Part shown: positions 1 to 10,834 of the stretch, one piece after another
Numbering within the stretch: the stretch's first letter is position 1
Layout of the letters: each line of letters starts with the position of its first letter
DNA from: Archilochus colubris
Lineage: Eukaryota; Chordata; Aves; Apodiformes; Trochilidae
Direction: 5' to 3'
NCBI GenBank assembly: GCA_023079485.1
Contig: CM041090.1
Coordinates: 10,600,519 to 10,664,518, forward strand
DNA: 64,000 nt
Program-made: the position numbers and the translations under genes
The notes under the pieces: generated by a model
What the model was told of the DNA's origin: nothing
The model's input: only the letters and a program-made list of their open reading frames with translations
Databases searched by the model: none

Positions 1-203
1 ACAGTTCTCATTTTCCTGTGCTCTGTGCTTGCTGGTTCCCATGGGGAGAGTTGTTCCTGCAGTGCTTTTCCCTGTGTTGGTAACGCTGTCAGGCCTTGTC
101 AGGGGGTTTAATTATTTTTCCTATTAGTAGTGGAGAACTTCTTTGTTGCCTCTCAACCAAACCTTCAGTAAAAGGATGCATTTCTGCTTATACTGTTTTG
201 GTT

Positions 204-830
204 TTAGTGTTCTGACATACCAAGTGCTTTGCAATCCTGGAAAAAATTGGGAGTGGCAATGGAAGTCAATGGAAGCCAAATAGCTGCTGCCTCCCCAAGG
301 GAGGACAGAGCCTCCCCAAAGCCAGCCAGCACCCATGGGCTGTTCTGTCTCCTGAAGCTGTTCTTTGACAAGGCTCTGACAAGCTGAAGTTTGTCAGCAA
401 ATAGTCCAGCCTCAGGCCTAATTGGGATTAATACTCTGTTGTGGTGGAAGCTGTACAAGCACAGATGAAGCACCCTCACCTGTAGTGAAGAACTAGAGAA
501 GATTTCATCTTGTGTATTCAGCAAAAAGTTTTCATCTTGTTTGTGTATGTGTTTTGGGGGAGGATGAGGTTCTCTCCTGTGAATAACAAGTACTGGCATG
601 TCATGTGAAAGGCTGACATGGAATGAGAAGGGGAGTTCAGCCATCCATCTCCTCACGTCCAGTACATCTTCTGTCTCCTGCGTGAGCAACAGGAGGTACA
701 ATATTACAGGTACCTGCACAGGTACAATATTACAGATCTTCAGGATTTGGCATTTAATGAATTTTAGAATGGCAAATTTAGTACCACATCTAACATCACC
801 TGGAGATTCAGTGGGACTTTGGCTTTCCAA
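204..830 (-). other. 208-codon open frame, probably fortuitous
   Basis: This is the longest open frame in the window outside known retroelement sequence, apart from CR1 shadow frames. It starts with ATG and has no recognised domain. A short hydrophobic run (ILYLLLL) sits near residues 43-49, close to a VPVQVPV motif produced by the DNA duplication at 694-735. The rest is of mixed composition with no conserved motif I recognise. There is no evidence of flanking exons or a promoter. In ~64 kb of six-frame sequence an open frame this long is uncommon but not exceptional by chance. I do not assign a function. Confidence 0.15.
694..735. repeat. 26-bp tandem duplication, ~1.6 copies
   Basis: The 16-mer AGGTACAATATTACAG occurs at 694-709 and again, identical, at 720-735, giving a 26-bp period. 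The joining segment contains a near-palindrome (GTACCTG, two bases, CAGGTAC). It is a small local duplication that keeps the overlapping minus-strand frame open. Confidence 0.85.
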
Positions 831-1486
831 GTGAAGACTGAAAGCTGGGCCAAGGCCTATTTTGGCTATGTTTTATTTTCTTTGGGGAGATGTATATCTT
901 GTCTATTTGGCAATTAGTTGCTAGACACCCTTTTTACAGGTATATGTGGACTCTTGCTCTTTTTTAAACACCTTTATGACAGTTGGGAACGCTCTTGAAG
1001 CAGGAATGCTCTTTTCTCTTTCTTCAATTGAAACAAGCAAACAGGTCAGGTGTTTATTAGTGGTATTGCTGTTTGTTTTTGTGCAGTCTTGTTCCTTTTC
1101 TCCCAGTCTCCTTCATTATCCTTCATTTTGCTGTGTCTCCTGTAAGGTGAGAGCCAGAGCTGACTGTGCTCAAAAGAGGTTTCTGCATCTCACTTCTCAG
1201 AGTGATTCAGTGCATTAGCAAATCCTACATCTATGTTGCATCAAGCCCTGTGTCACACTTCTTCTACTGTAAGCTGTTGCTGTCAGAAAATGTAATGGCA
1301 AGCAAGGTGAGAAGGACACTGAACAAGCAGTGGAAAGTTCTACAGTTCTTGATCCTTGCTCTATGTACATTCCTGGAAAAATTTCTGCAGCTTCCTTTCT
1401 TGATCCTCTGCTTGGAGCCCTGCTCATCTCTAGCTGGCTACTGCAAAAGCAGAATGGAAAAATTTCAATATGACCAGCAAGCTTTC

Positions 1487-1491
1487 ATTGA
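1487..1491. repeat. Target-site duplication ATTGA, left copy
   Basis: These five bases directly precede the LTR and recur directly after it at 2291-2295. They mark retroviral integration and define the element edges. Confidence 0.75.
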
Positions 1492-2290
1492 TGCCAGGGT
1501 TTAACACTGGCCCAGCAATTAAACTGAGTAACAGACACTCTCTATTAATCTCTCTCTCCTCCCTGATAAAGAAAGGAGAGAGAATAAGGAGAGAGACTGA
1601 TGGGTTGGAAACTAAACTACACAACTTTTATGAAACAGTAATGATAAATAGGAAAAATTACTAAATGTATACAAATATACAGGAAAATGGATACCACGTT
1701 CCCCCCTCTTCTTCCCCCAGTAACTCTCAGGTCACCACCGAGGCTGCAGGGCAGCCCTGGGAAAGTCCAGGCTGGAATCCTGGAGTCAGCAGCAGTCGGG
1801 AACTGGAGGCAGGAACACACAGATATGGGCTGGGATGGATCAGGAGCACAGGCAGAGGAATGGATGGAATCCTTCCAGGATGCTGGGTGAAGGAAGGGAA
1901 GCAGGAAGGTCAGGAAGCCGAAAGCTGGAAGCACGGCTTGGCCCTCGTGATGCCTCAGATTTATCCTGAGTATGAGGTGTATGGGATGGAATCCTCTGTT
2001 TGGTCAATTCTGGCATCTCTCTTGTCCGTTCCTCCCCAAAGGAGGCTGCAGGTGGGACCTCTTTATTCCTTCTGGAGGGTAAAATGTTCCTCAGAGCTGA
2101 GCAGTGCCCTTGGCTCTGCACACCAGTCTCTAGCAGTAACTATAAACATCGAGTGTTATCAGTCCTAGGAGCAGACACTGACTGAGAAACTTGCTGTTAA
2201 TTTCAGCAAGTGCAGCTACTTACAAGAGACTGAGCTGAAAGCAAAAGTACAAGACAGAAAATCACCTTTATCCTGGCCCAAACCAGGACA
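1492..2290 (-). mobile_element. Solo LTR of an endogenous retrovirus, copy A
   Basis: About 800 bp bounded on the plus strand by TGCCAGGG at the left and CCAGGACA at the right, so it keeps TG...CA-type termini (the left end has TGCC where copy B implies TGTC). The 5-bp direct repeat ATTGA flanks it at 1487-1491 and 2291-2295. A one-base loss would reconcile this with a 6-bp duplication. It aligns along its length, in reverse, to 55401-56240. Sense is inferred as minus because other avian LTRs begin with a TGTCCTGGTTT-like terminus; this is family knowledge rather than proof. No gag, pol or env lies alongside, so it is a solo LTR left by LTR-LTR recombination. The purine-rich segment near 1895-1920 carries two GCAGGAA-type units, against four in copy B. 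The reading frames inside it are not genes. Confidence 0.82.
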
Positions 2291-2295
2291 ATTGA
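2291..2295. repeat. Target-site duplication ATTGA, right copy
   Basis: This matches 1487-1491 exactly and directly follows the terminal CA of LTR copy A. Confidence 0.75.
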
Positions 2296-4705
2296 GTAAA
2301 CATAATATGTGCAAAAGTCTCCATGAAGAGCTTGTGTGTCTGGTGCCTCCTTAGATAACTGTCTCCTAGGCTTTGGGAATCACAAATAAATGAGCCCTCC
2401 TGGAAACCACACATTGTGAAAACAAATCTGCCTTGGCATCTGAGCATATTTAAATGATGGAGCAGTAGGCTGGGCTGTTGGGGAAAGCAAGAACTTAAGA
2501 CCTTAGAATAATGTTAGAACTGTTTTATTTTCAGAAGCTTTTTCTCTTATGGTTAAAAAGGCTAAATGAGTAGTGGAAGCTGTTTTGAGAGGGAGAGTGA
2601 GTGGGGGGAATGATGTGAAGCAGGAGTGATAAGTGAGCAAATAAACTTATCTGTTAGGGGAGTCTCAGCAGAATTAAAAGCACTGTTTGTGTAATTTAAT
2701 AGCAGAGTGTGCCTCTTACTTTCTTATTCCTTGCCTGAAAACTATTTTCTTCTATTATCTTGCAAAGTAACGTGCATCCATTTAATTGTAGGTGGTTGTG
2801 ATTTTTGTTTCCCATAGTGTCTCCAGATGTCTGTGTAGGACTTGGCTCCTTTTCTGAAGTGAAGGAGACTCTGAAATGTGATGGCCTAAACTTGAAGCAG
2901 TCCTTTTAGTAGTGGAGGGATCAGGTAGTGCTGGTGCCACTCTGAAGTTACTAAAAGGGTGATGAATGCTCCCTATGGGTTGCATCAGGTTCGTTCCTCC
3001 CAGGTCTTACCTCCACAATGATAGGCTGCCTTTAATAAAAACCTAAGGGATTTTTCACTTAAAAATACCTATAAAATTTATGTATGGTTGTTTTTCCTCC
3101 TTCATAACAGCATATTATTACCCCACTGTCTGTCAGCATTTCTGTAGAGCTGATCTTGCCCAACCAAATGGCATCTCCTTCTCTGGGCAGAAAGCCAACT
3201 CATTTTCTTCCTTTATCCTGTCCTTCCTTCCTGTTTCTCACTGTTCTCCATATTCAATAGTAGTTAAATAATAACTTCTGTAGAAACAATAACTGCTCAG
3301 TTTATTCCATGCTGCTTTATGCTTTCTTTTTTTGCTCATCATGTTTGGATTTTGGGGTTTTTTTTCCAGGATTATTATTTATGAAGTAAAACTCAGAAAG
3401 CTTTTCCAAGTGCAAAGAATGCCAAGGTTTTCCCTGCTTTGGGCCTGGAAGCTTAAACATTTTTGACAATTTTCATTTAGTACACGAGTGACCCATTCAG
3501 TGTATGAAAAACACTTTCTGTTTTGTACTTGGGACACCACTGTGTTACCAATTAATTCTCCCAAACCCAAGAGCCATTTGACAAACCCCAAGCAGTTTTG
3601 GTTTTCTGTCTGCAAGGATTATGTGTGAAACTGCTTTTGAATGTATTGTTTCTTGTCTGAGATGCATTTCTCTCAAGGGAGCATGTGACACTTCAGTCCC
3701 ATTCCTGCCTTGCATTCCTTGTGTAATTTAAGGTGTTGGCCTTAACCTTTAAAGCTTAAAATAGGATGAATGGTGTGTGGTGTAGCTCAAGTGCAGTTGT
3801 TGATTTCCCATCCTGCCAACAGCCAGTGGGTTTAAGGAGGAATGGTTAAATTGAGGCCTTTGGTTCTGTGATCCCTTTCATGTGTTGTTTCAGCAGTGTC
3901 TCAGTGTCTCATCCTTTAAGACAAACAATTGATTCTTCTGTGCATTGGATGTGGAAAACAAAGGTTCATTGGATGGAGCACAGCACAGCAGAGAAAAGTT
4001 CCTAACTCCATAGAGCTCTGTGGGAATGGGGAGGTGAACATTATGTGTACATCTCCTGATGTTATACAAGCATGAGCCAGGTAAAATCATAGAAGCTGTG
4101 AAAGAAATTACTAAGATTTGGGATGACAGGAAATAAGTATGGAATCTTTTCCTCTGAACAAGCCAGGGGCCTGGCCAAGTATCTGTTGTTTTGTGCAGCT
4201 ACCTCTCTCTTTCTTATTTTTTCTGTCCTGGGAAAGCATTGGAACAAGGTGGCAGATTCCCTCTGCTGCCTTGCTCAGGCTGGGTTAGACCCATTGATTC
4301 ACTTAATTTTTTTGTCCTCTGACCTGTTCCAGGATCTGTACTTCATTCTCCACTACTCCTTACTGCCTATTGTAGTGGATAACGTGAGCTTTCTGGGAAG
4401 CTTTGTCTTTAAATGCCATTTATTTGTATTGCTTAGTTCCTTAATGCATTGCTTTGCCTTCAGCAAAAGAAAAATGTACTTGAATGAAAAGGGTAATAGC
4501 AGTGAAAGAAGAGGGTTGTTATGTATCATAATGTTAGCATTCTTTGGAGAGATGCTGCTGTAGTTGGAGGAACTAATCTTTGCTTGCATAAGTAGACAGA
4601 AATGCTGGCAGTTTGCAGCATCCACTCATACCCAGATGTCAACTCACATTTCCAAAGAGAATCATCAAGTCAGGAGATAAACAGCTGGTACAGGCAAAAG
4701 GAAAA

Positions 4706-4744
4706 TAAGCTTGTAAGTGTAAGCTTGTAAGAAAAAAAAAAAAA
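4706..4744. repeat. 14-bp tandem duplication followed by A13
   Basis: The 12-mer TAAGCTTGTAAG occurs at 4706-4717 and 4720-4731 and runs directly into 13 A residues (4732-4744). An A-run can mark the 3' end of a retroposed RNA, but nothing recognisable lies upstream of it. Confidence 0.8.
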
Positions 4745-5823
4745 GTGTTAATTTTTATGAAGTATAGTGTGCTGGCATCTAAACAAATGAAAGTTAGCAG
4801 CCAAGAGCAGGGAAGTGAAAGGGATTCTTTTTGGTTTTAACATTGGAAAATTAAAAGTCTTGGTTTAGCAGCTTCAGAGCTTTCCTGTATTTTTATATGA
4901 AGTTTCTTCTTATACAACTTCAAACATGATAGTGACAAATTGAGATTTATCATTGATGGGTTTCAGACATTCCCACAGCCCTGTCTTGACGTGCTTTAAA
5001 CTGGCTGAAACACCACAGTATGGCCACACATGACTCTAATTTTAGATTTTAACCTGATGCACATGTGTAGTGATAAGAGAGAGTCACAGTAGCTGCCTCT
5101 AGGCCTTTATAGCCAAGAGACAAGGTAGTCAGTCCTTGGAGACAAAGTCTGGATACTATAGAGTGCTCAAAATTAGAGTCCCTTTCTTCCCATGAATTGA
5201 GGCATATGCCTGAACTTTTAATTACTAATCACTAGATAATTAGTAAACAGCTTTATGTAAAAACAAAGTGTTTCTGTGGTCAAAGAGCAGAGAATTGTAG
5301 CTGCAGAGAAAGTCAGTAGTGGGATTATTGCTGAAAGAGGATTTAATAAAGAATGTCAACTTGCAGCATTCTTTGCAGGGAATGGGAAACCAGCAGGTCT
5401 GCTGCTGACCTGTGGTAATCCTTCTGTACAGGCTCCAGATTTGCATCCTAGTTGGGTTGGTAACAAAGCAGAGTAAACAAGTCTTTAAAAAACCCTAAAA
5501 ATGAGCTATAAATTCTCTATTCTTTGAAGGAAAATAAAGTGAAGGGTATTTACTGCCTTCCTCCCTCTCGTTCATTATCACTCCAGTCTTCTAATGCTCC
5601 CAGGGCCTAGCAGGGTTTTATGTGGAAATTGTCAGGATTTTCTCCCAATTTTTTCTCAGATAATTCAGTTGAGAGGTTACAGAGAACTGAACTGTTTGAA
5701 GACTGGGAATTGCTAAGCTATAGGCTTTAAAATGTTCTCAGGCTCCTATCAGGACAGAACAGTTCGATATTTATTGGATGTGCTACTAATTGGCTGAAAA
5801 ATCCATCTTTCCTACTTTCTTTA

Positions 5824-5834
5824 TTTTTTTTTTT
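5824..5834. repeat. Poly-T run
   Basis: An uninterrupted run of T just upstream of CAAGG. It is a simple repeat with no attached retroposon recognised on either strand. Confidence 0.7.
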
Positions 5835-6128
5835 CAAGGTCATTTTCTGGGATCTGGCAAGGGCAGGAGGGTAAGCAAGTGTTCCAGCTTTCTGAGATCT
5901 CAGCCTGGCAGACTGTACTGAAAATTGCTATGGTGACTTGTGATTTACACTCTGTGGTTGCATGTCTTGCTTGCCAAGTGAAGAGGGACTTGCTGGCAGG
6001 CTGTGCACTGTCCTGGGATGTGAATCCTACAGTCCAGCTCTGCCCACACATCACCTCCAAGTTTGTTGTGTATCAGGATATGTGATGGGCTGTGCAGGAA
6101 GCCAAGCAACACAGCTTGGAGAGTACAC

Positions 6129-6900
6129 ATAGAATCATAGAATCACAGAATCAGCTGAGTTGGAAGGGACCTCAGAGACCACCGAGTCCAACCCTTGATC
6201 CACTCCCGCTGCGGTTCCCAGCCCATGGCACTGAGTGCCACATCCAGGCTCTTTTGAAATATCTCCAGGGACGGAGAATCCACTACTTCCCTGGGCAGCC
6301 CATTCCAATGGCTGATCACCCTCTCCGTAAAGAAATTCTTTCTAATCTCCAACCTAAACCTCCCCTGGCACAACTTGAGACCCTGCCCTCTTGTCTTGCT
6401 GAGAGTTGTCTGGGAAAAGAGTCCAACCCCCCCCCCGGCTCCAACCTCCTTTCAGGGAGTTGTAGAGAGTGATGAGGTCTCCCCTGAGCCTCCTCTTCCC
6501 CAGGCTGAACACCCCCAGCTCTTTCAGCCCTTCCTCACAGGACTTGTGCTGGATTCCTTCACAGCCTCCTTGCTCTTCTCTGGACCTGCTCCAGCACCTC
6601 AATCTCCCTCCTGAGCTGAGGGGCCCAGAACTGGACACAGGACTCAAGCTGTGGCCTCACCAGGGCTGAGCACAGGGGCAGAATCCCTTCCCTGGACCTG
6701 CTGGCCACGCTGTTCCTGATACAGGCCAGGATGCCATTGGCCTTCTTGGCCACCTGGGCACACTGCTGGCTCATGTTCATCTTCCTGGCAATCCAGACTC
6801 CCAGGTCCCTTTCTGCCACTCTGTGCCCAGCCTGGAGCTCCCCATGGGGTTGTTGTGGCCGAAGGGCAGGACCCGGCACTTGGCTTTGTTGAACCAAGGA
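6129..6900 (-). mobile_element. CR1 LINE, 5'-truncated, young-type subfamily
   Basis: The left edge has the reverse complement of the CR1 3' terminus: degenerate AGAATCAT octamers followed by a GTTGGAAGGGACCTCAGAG-type segment. Moving right, the element reads backwards through the 3' UTR into the C-terminal part of ORF2. On the minus strand at 6559-6897 the peptide shows [15 protein letters not shown] and [16 protein letters not shown], typical of the region after the RT active site, and ends at QRRARRL followed by a stop. The RT palm and endonuclease are absent, as usual for 5'-truncated CR1. The same subfamily recurs at 16505, 42331, 59083 and 62741. A run of nine C (6429-6437) is a likely slippage site. 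The right edge is approximate. Confidence 0.93.
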
Positions 6901-9246
6901 GGTTCATGAACGTGGAGGAATGTTTGTGTGTTTGTGTTATTCAGAGAAGGTCTCCTGGTTAGTGAGGACAAGAGGTGCAAGAACAGATACCCTGCTGCAG
7001 CTCATCCCCACCAGCCATGCCTATAGCATCAACCCCCTGTGGCATTTCTGTCTGCCATCTCTCTCCCAGTAACAGAACCTGCAGCTACCACCCCTTCCCC
7101 AAGAGCAGCTTTTGAAGCAAATAAATTGTAATGAGATGAGCTGTCTTAGCTATTACAGTATTTACAGGATAAATAGTTTCCACTTCACAGCCATCAATAC
7201 CTCCCCCCTGTAAATCCATTAACTTCCTGACTGCTATGTGCTGCCTTACTAATGGGCTGACACTGATTTAAGGCTAGACAAAAAAACTCTTCAGAGCTCT
7301 GCATTAGGGAGAGGAAGTGTAAATTGTGACCACCTCTTTTGGCCTGGAACTAAAAATGTCTGCAAACGTGACACATTTCAAACCATGCAGCCAGTTGCAA
7401 CAGTGATGGTGCAGAATGTTCTAGTCTTGGTGGATCAATAGGAAACCTGGAATTAGCAGTGCTGGCATTCAGACTAAATAATCTTAAACCTGGAGAAATG
7501 AGGCTGGTATGGACCATTGTGCTTGCTGGTCTTGGTGACAGCATCAGTAAAAGTCTTCCAGAAAGATAAAAAACTTTACTTGAGCCTTGTTCAGTTCTTC
7601 TCTTGGACCTGTCAGGGTAGCATCAAATGGGTACTATTTTTAAACTTTTGTAGCAGATTGTTTTAGAGGAATTGAAACAGACTTCACTTACTTATTGATG
7701 GCTGGAAACAAATACCCTGCAGCCTCCCTCTTGCATTCCTAGTGTGACCGAGAGAGGAGAAGTGTAGAATCAAAATAGAAGATCTATCACATTCAGCCTG
7801 CAAGGCTATTATTTGAGCTGTCTCAGAAATGTTTTAAGTTTTTTGCTGTTGTGTTAAAGCATTGGCAGTTGGATTTTGTTAAAGATGACACAAGCAGAAA
7901 GGTTTTATTTGAATCCATCCCACATGATCTTCAGGGATTTATATAAAGCAGAATATGAAGCTCTTTCTTATTTTCACATTTTGCAGATTGGCCTTCTTAT
8001 TTTGTGATGCAAGGAATCTGTGTGTTTCAGAGCCTGGGAGGAAGGAGAGGGGGAGAAAAAAAAGAAAGTCATCCTCTGGTATATTTTAGGTGTGTTGGTT
8101 AAAGTCTCTATAGAGATAAAGATACAGCTGGACTCTAAGCAATGTAGGGTGTTCCAGGAGAGTTCAGCTGCCTACGGGCTAGTGATGGGATGACATTTCA
8201 AGTTCTTGCTGGCCTCTCCCAATGATGGATTGTGCTGTATCTTTGTATCCTTGAGCAGCAATTTTGCAGGTGGAACTCTGTGACACTGAGTGGGTAATAC
8301 ACCAGCAGCTCTGTTGGCTTCATCTCACATGAGCACTGAGCTCACCTTCTCCAGAGGTGCAAACCTCGTGTAATTTTGCTGCTGATGTCTTTCTCATGAA
8401 CCTTTCCTCTCCTGTTTAGGTTGTTTCTGTCAAGGAAATAGGGCAGGCAGTGAGAGTCTGATTACTAACTCTATCCTGAAGCACACAGTGAGGACCAGTC
8501 AGAGTGACTTTTTTTTTTTCCTGCTTCTTTCCCTCCCATTATTACAGTACTAGCAGGTGATGGTGATTTCTCCATCAGAAATAAGCCTGCTGAGTCTGTT
8601 TGAAGGAGGACTGTGTAGAAAAAATGTACAGCAAGAACTTGTGAGATGCAGCCTGTCTCTTCCAGAAGGTGAGAACTAGAAGGGCAGGATGCTCTGCAAT
8701 CTGTCATCAGGTTCACCTGTGTGTGTTTTTGGAGTGAATGAGGACAGGAGGTTTACTGCAGGGCTGTTGGGGCATAAAGCAGCCAAGCAATGTTGAGCAT
8801 CTGTTTAATTATTAAACCATTATCATTAGCTAATTTCTCGAAGCCCAACCAGTGGAAGAAGGGAAGCCTCATGCTTTTTGCTGTGTGTATACCTGTAGGT
8901 TACTTCATTTTCTTTTTGGATATGATTAGTCTATTGGGTGGTCATTAGGTGAAAACACTAAAGTCATTAAAGGGCCATAGGTGTCGTCTGGAGCCTCTTG
9001 GTGTATGTTGATAAAGGAAAATGGCAATGTAATATAAAATATAATCAGATCACTGTGTCTAATTACAGACAAGAGTAAGCTGCTAAAGAATGGCTCTGTA
9101 AGAATATAATTGTGTTCATACAGCATTTCCAACTTGAAAGCTGTGAGCAAATATCAACTAATCCTCCCAATAGCCCCTGAGGGTGGGAAGGTAAATCTAT
9201 TACAGTTTATTAAGAACTTGTTTCAATTAATTGTAACCACTGTTAA
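6901..9246. other. Unique non-coding sequence
   Basis: The stretch lies between two CR1 elements. A T-run at 8509-8519 is the only simple repeat of note. No exon, RNA gene or mobile element is recognised, and the short open frames lack any domain. Confidence 0.6.
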
Positions 9247-9765
9247 AATCATAGAATCATAGAATCCTAGGGGTTGGAAGGGACCTCGAAAGATCATCTA
9301 GTCCAACCCCCCCTGCCAGAGCAGGGCCACCTAGAGTACCTCGCATAGGAACGTGTCCAGGCGGGTTTTGAATGTCTCCAGTGAAGGAGACTCCACGACC
9401 CCCCTGGGCAGCCTGTTCCAGGGCTCTGTCACCCTTACAGGAAAAACATTTTTTCGAATATTCAACTTGAACCTCCTGTGCTCCAATTTACACCCATTAC
9501 CCCTTGTCCTATCACTGGTCACCACTGAGAAAAGCCTAACTCCATCTCCCTGACACTCACCCCTTACATATTTGAAAACATTGATGAGGTCACCCCTCAG
9601 TCTCCTTTTCTCCAAACTAAAGAGACCCAGCTCCCTCAGCCTTTCCTCATAAGGGAGATGTTCCACTCCCTTAATCATCTTAGTAGCTCTGCGCTGGACT
9701 CTTTCAAGCACTTCCCTGTCCTTCTTGAACTGAGGGGCCCAGAACTGGACACAATACTCCAGAAT
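9247..9765 (-). mobile_element. CR1 LINE fragment of a different, older-type subfamily
   Basis: The left edge carries AATCATAGAATCATAGAATCC and then GGGGTTGGAAGGGACCTCG, a CR1 3' end distinct from the subfamily at 6129 because it lacks that subfamily's ...GGCACTGAGTGCCAC segment. The minus strand keeps one reading frame across most of the fragment (9331 to about 9765), without the frame break seen in the young copies. It is 5'-truncated just upstream of the CVQFWAPQ block. Sequence beyond about 9765 no longer resembles CR1. Confidence 0.92.
9331..9765 (-). pseudogene. CR1 ORF2 C-terminal remnant, frame intact
   Basis: The frame covers the end of the CR1 pol ORF, from [20 protein letters not shown] through [14 protein letters not shown] and [16 protein letters not shown] to the stop at 9331. 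These blocks are characteristic of the CR1 C-terminal domain, downstream of reverse transcriptase. Neither the RT catalytic FxDD motif nor the endonuclease is present, so it cannot act on its own. The first ~20 residues of the open frame (to 9831) are host flank rather than CR1. Its continuous frame gives a useful in-window comparison for the broken frame of the young copies. Confidence 0.85.
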
Positions 9766-10011
9766 TGCTGAAAAAGTTAACAGCATTGGCCTTGCAACAA
9801 CTTTGAGCATCTTGGATGTCCTGAGCAGCATTGCTGGTATCTCAGATAAAAGGGCATCATTTGATGGGACTTAATATCTGAAAGGACCAGGAAAATGCCT
9901 ATTACTTTTTATTTCCATTAATTTTTAGTGTCTTATTAAATACTTAATTATTTGGTATATATTTAAGAAGGTTTTGTGGAATGCAGTGTTTTCAACAAAT
10001 GTACACAGCAC

Positions 10012-10045
10012 CATAATATTGTTGTTATTATTACTATTATTTTAA
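10012..10045. repeat. Degenerate (TTA/TTG)n tract
   Basis: A short imperfect trinucleotide repeat, ATTGTTGTTATTATTACTATT-like. It is a simple repeat only. Confidence 0.6.
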
Positions 10046-10808
10046 TTTGAGGAAATATTTCTCTGTGCAGCATAAAACTGTAGATGTTAGTAATAATATC
10101 TCTTTCTACAACATAGAACCACTGTGATTTTGCTCTCTTAATGGATAACTTTCTCTACCACCTCAGGCTAGGGGACAGGAATGGAAATTATACATAAAGT
10201 CATTAACCGTAGCCTAGGCAGCCAGAAGACACAAAATGGACAAAAAAATTGTTTTGACTGTTTCTGGCTTTGGTTTTCTAGATTATAGTGTTCAGTGCTG
10301 ATCATCTGGCTGGTGGCCTCTATGAATCTTCACTGATATCAGGTCGTGATGTCGATGCTCAAACCTTCTAATAGAGGACTGGCATTTCCCATGAAAGGCT
10401 GCTCTTGGAAATACAGTGATTTTAAACATTTTGCTCCTCTTAGAGACTGTAAAATTCATGTTTGGTTTTATAATGTGTGTCTCAAGGACGGGGCAAAAAT
10501 GGAAAGTCATTCCATAATCTTTGCTTTGGGTTTTGTTAGCTTCTTTTGGCAATGTGTGGAGCTTTATTCCAGATTTATACCTAATATCTAGTCTGAAAAA
10601 TTGAATATTGGAGGAGAAAAGAGAACATTCTTATTAGCTGCATGAGAGCTTGGCCTGACTTAAAACTGTTCAGGTTTCTGAGAATTTATGGCCTGGGCAA
10701 TCTCTCAAAAAGAAAAACCAAACACCACCAACCTCAAACAACCCACCATAGTTTGATTTTTTTATTTTTATATATGTATATTATAATGAACATAGATTGG
10801 CTTGGTGG

Positions 10809-10834
10809 TTTTTTTGTTTTTGTTTTTTTTTTTT
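10809..10834. repeat. T-rich simple repeat
   Basis: Runs of T broken by single G residues, ending in GGAAC. It lies after TTTTATTTTTATATATG-type sequence in an AT-rich patch. No retroposon body is attached on either strand. Confidence 0.7.

Larger units (their letters stand above)
1..1491. other. Unique non-coding sequence left of the first LTR
   Basis: No recognisable repeat family or host exon is visible. The stretch holds a 208-codon minus-strand open frame (204-830) and a small tandem duplication (694-735), both listed separately. Shorter open frames overlap on both strands and show no domain, signal peptide or splice context that I trust. Intron or intergenic sequence is the simplest reading. 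Confidence 0.6.
2296..6128. other. Unique non-coding sequence
   Basis: No known repeat family, exon or RNA gene is recognised. Minor features are a 14-bp tandem duplication leading into an A-run (4706-4744) and a T-run at 5824-5834. Several open frames of 60-146 codons occur on both strands without domains or splice context, including a hydrophobic plus-strand frame at 4123-4563, and look fortuitous. Confidence 0.6.

Noticed and set aside
1665..2168. 167-codon plus-strand frame with a near-identical stretch encoded at 55543-55920
   Set aside because: The apparent protein conservation is DNA similarity between two solo LTRs. The frames are antisense to the inferred LTR sense strand and have no known product.
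4706..4744. A-run considered as the tail of a processed pseudogene or SINE
   Set aside because: The upstream sequence shows no coding frame, tRNA-like promoter boxes or LINE tail, and no flanking duplication was evident.
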